Shown: in pieces, positions 21,953-30,822 of the stretch
Position numbering within the stretch: position 1 is the first letter of the stretch
Layout: every line of letters begins with the position of its first letter
Assembly: GCA_047495785.1 (NCBI GenBank)
Contig: JBLDXI010000019.1
Location: forward strand, 124,001 to 188,000
Source of the DNA: Lepidodermella squamata
Lineage: Eukaryota; Gastrotricha
Reading direction: 5' to 3'
Length of the DNA: 64,000 nt
Translations under genes and position numbers: made by a program
Notes under the pieces: generated by a model
What the model was told of the DNA's origin: nothing
The model's database searches: none
Seen by the model: only the letters and a program-made list of their open reading frames with translations

Positions 21953-24305
21953 ATGAAATTATCAGATTATTTAGTGCTCATATCGGCAGTAGTAGCTCGA
22001 AGTTACGCCGCGGCTAGTAACAACCAAAAACACCACAAAGGCCAATCAGGCCCTCGCCCACCTCCAGGTGGCCATCACCATGGCCACGTGAACATGGCCC
22101 ACGTTCTGGAGCACATCAACGACGACTACTCAAATCACCCATGTCGCCGCGATTGCGAGGAATACCCGGCGCCTATGGTTTGCGAGTACCGCATGCACGT
22201 TGCCTGGTACACAACAATGGGCCGAGCGTGTTACTTTTGCCCGTCGATCCTCTCCGATTGCATGAAACCAGGCTGTATACCAGGCTCTGGAACTCAACGC
22301 GGCGTTGTAGTCGCTAATCGCCAATTGCCCGGTCCTTCAATCGAAGTCTGCATCGGCGATCGGATTCGGGTTAACGTCGTTAATATGATGCAAAATGGCG
22401 AGACTCTGACCATTCACTGGCATGGAATACCCCAGCGTGGGACACCCTATATGGACGGAGCAGCCATGATCACCCAATGCCCGATAATGCCTGGCGGTAA
22501 TTTCACCTACGACTTTGAAGCCGCAATACCTGGGACCTATTTCTGGCATGGCCACACCGGCGCCCATCGAGCTGACGGCCTAGCGGGTCCCCTGATCATC
22601 CGCACCCCATCCGACCCTCATCGCGAACTTTACGACAATGACAATCTACCGGCGATGATGATGCAAGACTGGTTCCCGAATGAGACCGGCATAAATCGAT
22701 TTGTGACTTATAACTTCGGAAACGCCAATTCGTCCCCGACTCAGCTTTTATTCAACGGAATATGGACCGAGCCGAACGCCGGTCGAAAATCTGATAAATC
22801 CGATGAAGATAACCCGTTACCCCCGTTCCCTATCCCACTTCCACCCGTTGAAATACGCGTCGAAGCTGGGCAACGTTATCGTTTCCGCCTGATTAACAAC
22901 GCATTTTGGCTAACCCCAATTCGATTTACTATTGAAGGACATAATTTAGTGGTTATCGCGAGTGATGGCCAGCCAATTCTGCCTGTTGTGACTCGAAGCT
23001 TGACAATTTTGCCAGCCGAACGTTTCGACGTAATTCCTTACTTCACCGGCGATCAGATTTCAATGACTGGCTACTACACGATTAGCATGAAAGGGCTAGG
23101 CGATGGGGATGAGGGCGAGGCTTGTACCTATGCCAAGTTGATTTATCGCAAGGGCGAAATTCCGGCTCCGATGGATGCCATGCAGGCGACGAATGGACTT
23201 ACCAATCACGTGTTAGATGAGGTCAACTACTGGGATTGGACTAATTACAGGGCTAATGATGACGGCATGGTTGGGCGGAAAATTTCTCAGCTCAGGTCGC
23301 TCTATCAAGGCCAATATGTTACAGGAGTTCCAGACTTCAAACTGCTGGTCGAATTTGTAAGTTCTTGATTAATATTCAATAAATAGTAAATATTAATTTT
23401 GAGAATCTTAGATTTTAATGAATTTCTTAAATTTAAATATCAATTTTAAATCAAAATAAATATATTTTTTCAATTTCATTTTCAATTTTTAATTTGATTT
23501 TTTTCAGGATTTCGAAGAGGTTAGAGACCCTCGATTGGAGCCATTATATATCGCTCGAAAAGACTTCGAGCCGTCGAAATTTTTCCCGTCCACATTCATC
23601 ACACCTCGTCTCAATAAAATCACGAACCTAATGCCGCCTGTTCCTCTACTAACGCAAGAGAACGAAATTCCCGAGGACATGTTCTGCAATGCCCAAAACC
23701 GCAAATGCCCGCCTACCGAGTTCTGCGAGTGCATTCACGCCGTTGACATACCAGTTGGAGCATTGGTTGAGCTTGTGATGGTCGACAATGGGTTCTCTGA
23801 TGAAACAGTTGATTTTAACCACCCGATGCACATACATGGCTATCATTTCCGCGTCGTCGCTCAGGGCAAGCTCCACCTTAATCTGACGCGTCGTGAGGTC
23901 ATGGAACTGGACCTTTTCGGGCAGATTCCACGCAATCTTCATTACGCGCCGTTGAAAGACGTGATTGGAGTCCCGGCGGGTGGGTATACCATCGTGAGAT
24001 TTGTTGCTGATAACCCGGGCGCTTGGCTCTTCCACTGCCACATCGACTTCCACATGGAGTTTGGCATGGGCATGGTACTTCGCGTTGGCTACCAGCGTCA
24101 CTTGCCTCCGCCTCCACCTAATTTTCCGACTTGCTCTTATTCGGCTATGATGGCGGCTTTTATCGATAAATCAATCAATTATCAGCCACCTGGTTACTTG
24201 CCTCGAAAGCGAAATGCGGCCCATCTAAGGAATGACAAGGGTCAGAATAGAACAATTCTACCGTCTCCGTGGCCTGTTTCATCGTCTACGTCGCCTAGGT
24301 ACTGA
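21953..24305 (+). CDS. Secreted multicopper oxidase 1 (laccase-like)
   Basis: Two exons, 21953-23356 and 23508-24305 (151-bp intron, phase 0, ending TTTTTTTCAG), 733 aa. A signal peptide (residues 1-20) is followed by a His-rich stretch (HHHGH, 41-45). A Cys-rich region (NHPCRRDCEE, ACYFCP, DCMKPGC) is typical of arthropod laccases. All four copper motifs are intact: HWHG (155-158), WHGHTGAH (198-205), HPMHIHG (573-579) and HCHIDFH with axial Met (644-655). Such enzymes pair one-electron oxidation of phenols or metal ions with reduction of oxygen to water. The axial Met fits animal MCOs better than high-potential fungal laccases. The natural substrate cannot be read from sequence. The gene lies between two inverted SRP RNA genes. 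TTTAG|GCAATG at the start could be a 5' splice acceptor. AATAAA at 24354. Confidence 0.95.
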
Positions 24306-24511
24306 ATGCGATGCTTTCGGGATTAAAATGTCGCACTTTTTCTTGATTTTATTAATAAAATTGAATAATATTTTAAAAGAAAGTGATCTTCTATGAAGCA
24401 AACTTAGGGATTAGGGATTAAACGGAAATTTAATCGGCTATTGCAGATCCTGAAACCTTCCTAATGTCATTCTTCGAATAAAAGGTAACATTTGGAGCCG
24501 AAAAAATATTG

Positions 24512-24810
24512 AAAAAAGATTTGGGTCCGTGTGGACCGATGGGCTGACTGCGGCGCACATTCACAAGCACTGTCCCGGTACCGCTCACCACGCACATCGT
24601 TAGGCTGCTTCCGTCAGGACCTGACCTTTGACGTGTCATTACGCAACCTGGGCAGTACGGCCTCCGCCGCACCGACCATGTTGATGGCGTACTTACACGG
24701 GGCGCTCGATCGACATGTGACATCCGCAGACAGGGCTCCCACCGGCTACTCATTCGCCAAGCCCGGCCCTCAAGTCGCTGAGTCACAGAAGCACGCCACT
24801 GCTTCCAGCC
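24512..24810 (-). ncRNA. SRP (7SL) RNA gene, copy 2
   Basis: Inverted, nearly identical copy of the SRP RNA gene at 21612, with the same Alu domain, central loops and helix 8 signature, ending in a T-run at 24517-24512. Differences are few. The 3' hairpin reads GGTCC-ACAC-GGACC here and GGTT-CACACA-AACC in copy 1, so one U-A pair has become C-G and an unpaired C/A has become C-G. That pattern suggests a base-paired, functional RNA. tRNA-Thr lies 71 bp upstream on the same strand. Confidence 0.93.
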
Positions 24811-24881
24811 ATAAAAAGCTTCTGTCAACTTGATCAAATCTGTCACTCTTGATTTATTGGAATGAGTATAAAAGCTACGAC

Positions 24882-24953
24882 AGGCCCAGGCGGGAATTGA
24901 ACCCGCGATCTTCTGTTTACGAGACAGACGCTCTACCACTAAGCTACTGAGCC
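24882..24953 (-). tRNA. tRNA-Thr (anticodon CGT)
   Basis: 72 nt on the minus strand. Acceptor GGCTCAG pairs with CTGGGCC (one G-U). D-arm TAGCTTAGTGGTAGAGC. The anticodon stem TCTGT/ACAGA encloses CT-CGT-AA (anticodon at 24921-24919). T-arm GCGGGTTCAATTCCCGC. Only a four-T run follows (24873-24870), a weak pol III terminator, before the SRP RNA copy that starts 71 bp on. Confidence 0.95.
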
Positions 24954-25141
24954 AGGCTGGAAAATTCGTAGATTCACAGAACTTTGCGGATCCACTAAAA
25001 CGTCTTATCAAGTAGGTATCATACTGCCCTGGTTTTTGGTAGTGTGATCAAAACTTGATTGATAGTTCGGATGCTGCCGAATGTAGCTTTTGTTGGGTAA
25101 GGTTGTTTCATGAGTTAAGGAGGCACGGTCAAATTCAGACA

Positions 25142-25213
25142 AGCAGAGTGGCGCAGTGGAAGCGCGCTGGGCCCATAACCCAGAGGTCTGTAGATCGAAA
25201 CTACGCTCTGCTA
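25142..25213 (+). tRNA. Initiator tRNA-Met (CAT), copy 1
   Basis: Acceptor AGCAGAG/CTCTGCT. The anticodon stem carries the initiator-type run of three G-C pairs (CTGGG CCCATAA CCCAG). The T-loop begins ATCGAAA rather than TTC, as in eukaryotic initiator tRNAs. T-run at 25222-25226. Identical over 72 nt to the copy at 26762. Confidence 0.93.
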
Positions 25214-25482
25214 AATGTCCATTTTTGACCCAGTCACGTTTTTTATCGCAAGTAATGGAATTTATTAAGGATGAGTGATCTATAAATAATTTTCTATTTT
25301 TCTCTCAACACGGAGCATAATAAAGCAATCGCTTCCCTCACATGTTGTTTCCAAGGATAGCTACCTCGATGGCGAGACTGATTGAAGCTTTGACTACATT
25401 GTCGTCTGTATCAGTCCTTAATGGTGTCAGTTAACAACCGGTCAACGGTCAAGCAATATTGACTTGATTAAGGAAAGGTTTT

Positions 25483-25902
25483 TTAGGCAAGGTACAAGCG
25501 TGTAAAATAAAGGGCTCCTAAAATGTACGTCGCCAAGCCGCCTCCAATCGTAGCAATACTCAAAACGATAGAGCAGCAATACCAGAATGGCTGTAGGGTT
25601 CGCTGCGTAGCGATTGAAAGCGCTGGCACCCAGAGCGGAAACAACGGGAAGAAGAGAGCTGCCGCAATCGCTGATAGCAGATAAGCAACTTTTCTCAAGA
25701 TCGGAGAACCAGTCGCGGTATCACGGCAAATTGAGATTGGCTTTGCTGCTGAAATGATCACTACCGACTGCTTAGAAGTTGACAAATATGGAAGTTGTGA
25801 GACAGGTGAGCAGCAAACAGATTGCCGGGTGAACGGGCCGGATGAACACGCATTGCCGAACCGAGAAATCTTATACACACAACTCGTCTCCGGCATTGAC
25901 AT
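25483..25902 (-). CDS. Two-TM family protein (25.5 kb)
   Basis: 139 aa, one exon, ATG at 25902. The N-terminal 70 residues are Cys/Ser-rich (SSGPFTRQSVCCSPVSQL). ILRKVAY leads into TM1 (LLSAIAAALFFPLFPLWVPA) with the family W-x-P-A at its end. A short polar loop (TQRTLQPF) leads to TM2 (CSIVLSIATIGGGLATYILG). A TATA-like TATAAAAAGG lies about 20 bp upstream of the ATG, which would make the leader very short, so the true start may lie in a missed upstream exon. Function unknown. Confidence 0.65.
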   Translation of the reverse strand: MSMPETSCVYKISRFGNACSSGPFTRQSVCCSPVSQLPYLSTSKQSVVIISAAKPISICRDTATGSPILRKVAYLLSAIAAALFFPLFPLWVPALSIATQRTLQPFWYCCSIVLSIATIGGGLATYILGALYFTRLYLA

Positions 25903-26761
25903 GCTTCGAGGTACCTTTTTATAAATAGGTCACGTTTCAAACGTTCATGAGCAATTTGAATTAATACCTTTGCATTCTGTCTTCCAACCATTGGACTATT
26001 GAGAATGAATTAAGTTGATGATAGAAATCACTAGAATGTGGAATACCATAGCATTTAAAAGTTTTAATACGGATCAAAATGACCACGATTAGTCAATAAT
26101 CAAGATAGTTTTGGCAAAATTTGGTGAATCGGGCAATTTGCACAGTTGGTTGGGGTAAATAAAATTTTCGAATAAAAATTGACTTATTTATTATAACTGT
26201 TAAAGTATCCGCATTAAAAAATGAACGGGTATATATGTTTTCCAAGGTTTTTGGGCGATGTTGTTTTTCATCCTTGACCATATTTAGATTATTATTTACA
26301 TTCAGCCCGCATAAATCGTGGTGTCGCGGGGTCGTGATTCTTCCCTGGGGACCCCGCACTCCACAGTGCACTTGACCACCAACCAATTTTTTTGTGGTAT
26401 TTTTAAATCCTATTTCTATTCTTACATTATTTACGAACCTATTTACTACAATTTGTAAAGGTCAAATTACGCATTAAATGCAGTCAAACTGGAGGGGGCG
26501 TGTTTAGCTTTTATTTTCAGGAGTAAGCCACCTCCGCAGGTTCCAGTGTGGCTACACCGGCTTGATTTAATACAATTATATACCGTTTATTCTCACTCCA
26601 ATGGTATGAAGGTTCAGTAAATGAAGCGCGATGAACTGAAGATCAAGAGGGAAAACTCGTAATATCGCATCTGTTGAAACTTCAATCCAAAACTCGGACA
26701 GGTTAATTGATGTCATCTCAATTGGTAATTTGACCTAATTTATCAAGATTACACAGAGACA
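25903..26761. other. Intergenic, no gene seen
   Basis: About 860 bp between a minus-strand 2-TM gene and the second initiator tRNA. The last 50 bp (GACCTAATTTATCAAGATTACA) resemble the flanks of the decayed tRNA copies at 943 and 3217. Confidence 0.45.
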
Positions 26762-26833
26762 AGCAGAGTGGCGCAGTGGAAGCGCGCTGGGCCCATAACC
26801 CAGAGGTCTGTAGATCGAAACTACGCTCTGCTA
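26762..26833 (+). tRNA. Initiator tRNA-Met (CAT), copy 2
   Basis: Identical in sequence to the tRNA at 25142 with all stems intact. An eight-T run at 26843-26850 is a strong terminator. The upstream flank is shared with pseudogene copies rather than with the neighbouring intact copy. Confidence 0.93.
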
Positions 26834-27069
26834 AGCGTCACATTTTTTTTGCTCCGACCTCATTTATCGTTAAGGGATCTACAAAAGTTGGGTATGCACA
26901 AAAAGGCACAAAATACTTTTTTTCAAATAAAAAAAACGAAGTGCACTTTCATACATATTTATGTTGACAAAATTAACTTTCATACATATTTTTTTTCATA
27001 GAATCGTGTTTTTTAGCCAAATTGTGATTAGGAATTGGGGTTGGGGGTTGGAGTTAGGTACCAGGTTTC

Positions 27070-27133
27070 GGGTTAGGGTTAGGGTTAGGTTTAGGGTTTG
27101 GTTAGGGTTCAGGATTAAGGTTAGGGTTAGGGG
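27070..27133 (+). repeat. Interstitial telomere-like (TTAGGG) tract
   Basis: About 64 bp of slightly degenerate TTAGGG units (GGTTAGGGTTAGGGTTAGGT, then AAGGTTAGGGTTAGGGG) between a tRNA and a 2-TM gene. The unit is the TTAGGG type, unlike nematode TTAGGC or the arthropod TTAGG. Confidence 0.75.
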
Positions 27134-27447
27134 AGTAGTTCGAGTTTCGGGTTTCTACGAAGCTCGATTTTTGGGCCCTTGCGCTTCCCCAATAACCATT
27201 TTCATGCGGAAAAAATTGACTACGCTTTCGGAACTCCGTTTTTCTTTTACATAAACCGAAAACTAGTCATCTGGCATTTCCCTAAGGTTTTCAGCTTGAA
27301 TTTAATTTAAGAAAATATGTATGAAAGTTAATTTTATCATACATATTCATGTATGAAAGTTGGCACCCTAAAAAAAATTGAGAAAAGTTGGCGAACCAGG
27401 TTACAAAATGTGTCTTGAATTAATGTCCGATGCTCGAGCCCCTAATT

Positions 27448-27891
27448 TTATTCGCTTTGAGTAACAGCAACAATTATAGCAATAACCATCAGGGCATTGA
27501 TAACAAAAGAAATTATTGACATGATTGTAGACATTTTGTACCGACGTCTGCGGAGTGCGTAATACTCTTCGCCTAGCTTGTAACTTTGAGGCCAAACATT
27601 CTCCTCGCCGCCGCACAAGGTCAGAGCTAAAGCTGGGATTGAAAACGCCGGGAAACCGAGAAAAATCGCGACAATCGCTGCAGTTTGAGCCCTCCGTCGG
27701 CGTCGTTTCAGATCTCGATAACTCCACAGGCGTTCGAGATAATACGTATTTGGCGCTACGATAATTTGACGCCGAAAAGCTCGGTGAAAGTCCGACTTGG
27801 AAGCGTTGGAGAAAAAAACGCTGAAAATAATTAATTTAAGTTTGAACAGCTGAACTTCTCATTTTTACCTTGCATTGGATGATTGAGACAT
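27448..27891 (-). CDS. Two-TM family protein (27.4 kb)
   Basis: Two exons, 27891-27869 (MSQSSNA, phase 2) and 27820-27448; the intron of 48 bp ends TTTTCAG. 131 aa. The basic block DLKRRRRRAQ leads to TM1 (TAAIVAIFLGFPAFSIPALA). A 30-residue loop (GGEENVWPQSYKLGEEYY) and the basic RRRRYK follow. TM2 (MSTIMSIISFVINALMVIAI) ends near the C-terminus TQSE. The frame overlaps longer but meaningless frames on both strands. The TM1-proline-loop-TM2 layout puts it in the same family as the 20.4 and 42.1 kb genes. Confidence 0.7.
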
Positions 27892-28123
27892 TTGGTAAGA
27901 AAATGGCAGAAAGCAGCTCACAATTAGTATTCAAATCTGAGCACAGTAGGGCGAGGCATTTTTTTCGCGCTCTCCAGGTGCATTTTCTTGAAGCTTTATT
28001 CAATTTGCTCACATAGGTATATAGCCAGCGGGTGCAATCTGTTTTTTTTTAAATTGTGGCTAACCTTTATACTACGCTCACACTTTAAAGTTCTCTTGGG
28101 CTGTTTATTTTATATTATTTCAA

Positions 28124-29696
28124 TCATACTCTTTTAACCACATAGTTTTTGAAGTTATTTTCTATTTCGCCTCTGCTGATCTTTTCAAGCATTTGGCCCA
28201 TTGTTTTCGCAGCCGTAATAGCATCGAATTTGCAATCAGCTTTCGAATTTATCGATTTATCGGCTAAAATCGATGCATCTATAAATAAAGAGTTGAAATA
28301 AAGAAAAATAATTTAAATTTAGGTAAAATTTACTCAGAATTTCGCCAACGCCTCGAAGTCTGATCATTAGGCCGTAATGATCGTTGAGACCGACAGTTAG
28401 GATCAGGCTATCCAAAGACTCGACATGAACACTCGTGGCGTATAAAAATGGCCGGATATTCAGTCGACAAGGAATCGGAATTTTTCTCATCAAATCGGGT
28501 TCAAGAAATATTGGCGACGAGACAAAAACCACGCGCAACGTCTTCGAGTTAACCAAAATAATTTGCGATGCGTATTCTAAAAAAATATTAGGACAATCGG
28601 AATAAAAATTATTGAAAAATATTTACTCCAGAATTTTTTGTGCGCCTTCAAGCTGATGTGAGTAGCAGCTATGTAGTAGTCACCCGAATAAGGAACCAGA
28701 GGCGATCCACCTCTAAGGGTGATATTTTTGGGGTCTAGCCGTGGCTCTCCATTAATAAATTCGCAATCAATCGATGGCGCCTGGTCGTTCGGCACTGGGT
28801 CCAGATTGCATTTCATAACCGTCATTTCGGGTAGAAATTCGTAGACGAAATGAAGGCGATCATTTAACACGAATGGCATCCAATTTTTATCAGCTTTGTT
28901 CGTTTTTGGCGTTCTAGCTTTAACGGTATACAACAAGCTATCCTCGAGTGACCAGACAAATTGTCTCCTGAACGGAACCGGGATAAAATTATCGAAAAAT
29001 AATGCAAAAATTGTACCTGAATGTATCGTTCAAATCTGCGTAGAAATGGCCATTAACAAACGACGTGTAAATCGAGTTATTAAGCGAAAAAATTCTTGGG
29101 TCCTCTGGCCCTGTAGCTCGGATGTTAGTCACGTCGCTCATAATCGGCACAATTCTAGCCGATTTCGGCACAACTTTCACGTCTTCGTCGAGATCCAAGG
29201 CGTAAATTGAGCTTTCTTGATAGCGATTTAACGATTTCGCCTCGTCTTGTTTAGTAAATCGCATCCACATTCGGCTAACACAGGATAATCGGCGATTGTG
29301 GAGGTGGCATGCCGGATGTAGGGCGAACGGGCCAGGTCCGGCCAGGTAAGGCTCCCGCCAAATGTGTTCGGCAAACATTCGCTTGAAATGAGGAACAGCA
29401 ACGGCTGAGAAGTTGAATATAATCGAGGTTTCGACTTGGGCTGATGACGTAGTAACAGCATATTCGGCGCTGTCACAAGCTCGCGGGTCGAAATGAATGC
29501 CGTGCAAGGTGAATTTAAACTCATTCGTTCCATGAAAATTCGACCAGAAATTCGACTTCAGGCTAATATCGTCATTTGCGATGATGACTTCTTCTTGCAG
29601 GTACCGCCAGGATAATTCGAAAAATAAATAGCATAAGGCTGTGGTAAAAATCAGCGAAACCAAACTTGGCCTGATCGATCGCCTGCTAAGAATCAT
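28124..29696 (-). CDS. Type II membrane five-bladed beta-propeller glycosidase-like protein
   Basis: Four exons: 29696-29017, 28967-28627, 28576-28334 and 28278-28124, with introns of 49, 50 and 55 bp (phases 2, 1, 1). 472 aa. A signal-anchor lies at about residues 10-28. The lumenal part has GPEDPRIF (196-203), then ADKNWMPF...LHFVYEFLP, LRGGSPLVPY and later a VGLNDHYG motif. A Glu-Asp-Pro-Arg motif followed by NWxPF and RGG-SP is the pattern of GH130-type mannoside phosphorylases and related GH32/43/62-like propellers. In GH130 the Asp in EDPR is catalytic. A Golgi or ER membrane anchor would suggest glycan processing. The exact activity is open: phosphorylase, hydrolase and transferase are all possible. 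AATAAA lies about 20 bp past the stop. Confidence 0.8.
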
Positions 29697-30822
29697 TGAA
29701 ACAATTTTAGTGAGCGGAAAAAAATGATTTCATCAATAATTTTACGTTCTCTTTATGATTCGCACGTGCCGTAAAAAAATAAAAAAAAAGGATGAAAACG
29801 ACAAAGGTTGAATTTGGATTAAAATTCTAAATGAATTACCGTATGGGAGGGTACTTTTGGACAAAACCGTATTTATTTGAGGATTGAAAAGCAGTCAAAA
29901 GTCAGAAAACGATGATTTTTTAGAGCTCCGATTTGGTGATTTTTAGATTCTTTCCTGATTTTTAGCGATAGACAACATGTACATGGCTGAAGTTGGACAA
30001 TTAGCTGGCCAAATTCCGGACACACTCATTTGCATATGGATAGCATTGTGAATGTTATGTTTTTCCTGTGTTTATTTGGGTCAAATTCGGAAAAGAAATT
30101 ATGCGCATTCCGCGCGCATTCAGAATAAATTGAGAAACTACATTTTTGTGCAACCGCATTTTTACAGTCAAAAATTGTCTGACTTCCACCTGAAAAATGT
30201 CAATGCCCTGCAAAATACAATCGATGAACCTTCATTTCTCTTTTGATAACTAAGAGAGCAGCGCTCGTTTAGTATACCCATGCCAATTTCCTCCCCAAAA
30301 TATTCATTTTTTTGGGAGATTGTCCATTTATAACATTTCTTAAACATCAAGTATTGCTCCAATCACCTCGGAACTCGCGCCAATCAATATCTCAGAACTC
30401 AGAAAACGGGGAATTTTACGCAACAAACCCAGTGTTGTTATCGTTACAAATCTATAAGTCGATTGCGTTCACCTGCGAAGCCGAAGTGTCCAACATTTAT
30501 CCTGCGCCACGGTATAGACCATACTTTTTCCGTTTCAAGTAATTTTTGAAGTTATTTCCTTTCGTGTGCTTGTTTACATCTTTCGGATTTTTTGAGCGTT
30601 TTTGTTTAGAAAAAAAACACCCAATGTTTGATTAACAAACTGGCGTAGTATCGTTCCAATGTTTCCAATGTTTATGTTCATCCTGAATGTGAGAATTCGC
30701 ACATCAATTAACGGCGCGGCGATAAACATGTTTTAGCACAAATAATTGGCTGTTTGTTGATCATTGTTTTGGTGTCTGTGATTGTGACCGCTGCCTGGCA
30801 TTGTCTCGCCATATCAAGTAAA
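29697..30822. other. Divergent intergenic region, no gene seen
   Basis: About 1.1 kb between the minus-strand propeller gene and oxidase 2. It presumably holds both promoters; I see no RNA gene or repeat in it. Confidence 0.45.

Noticed and set aside
27401-27727. A 108-codon Cys-rich frame
   Set aside because: Another frame of the same strand gives the family-typical 2-TM protein with a proper start exon and splice sites.
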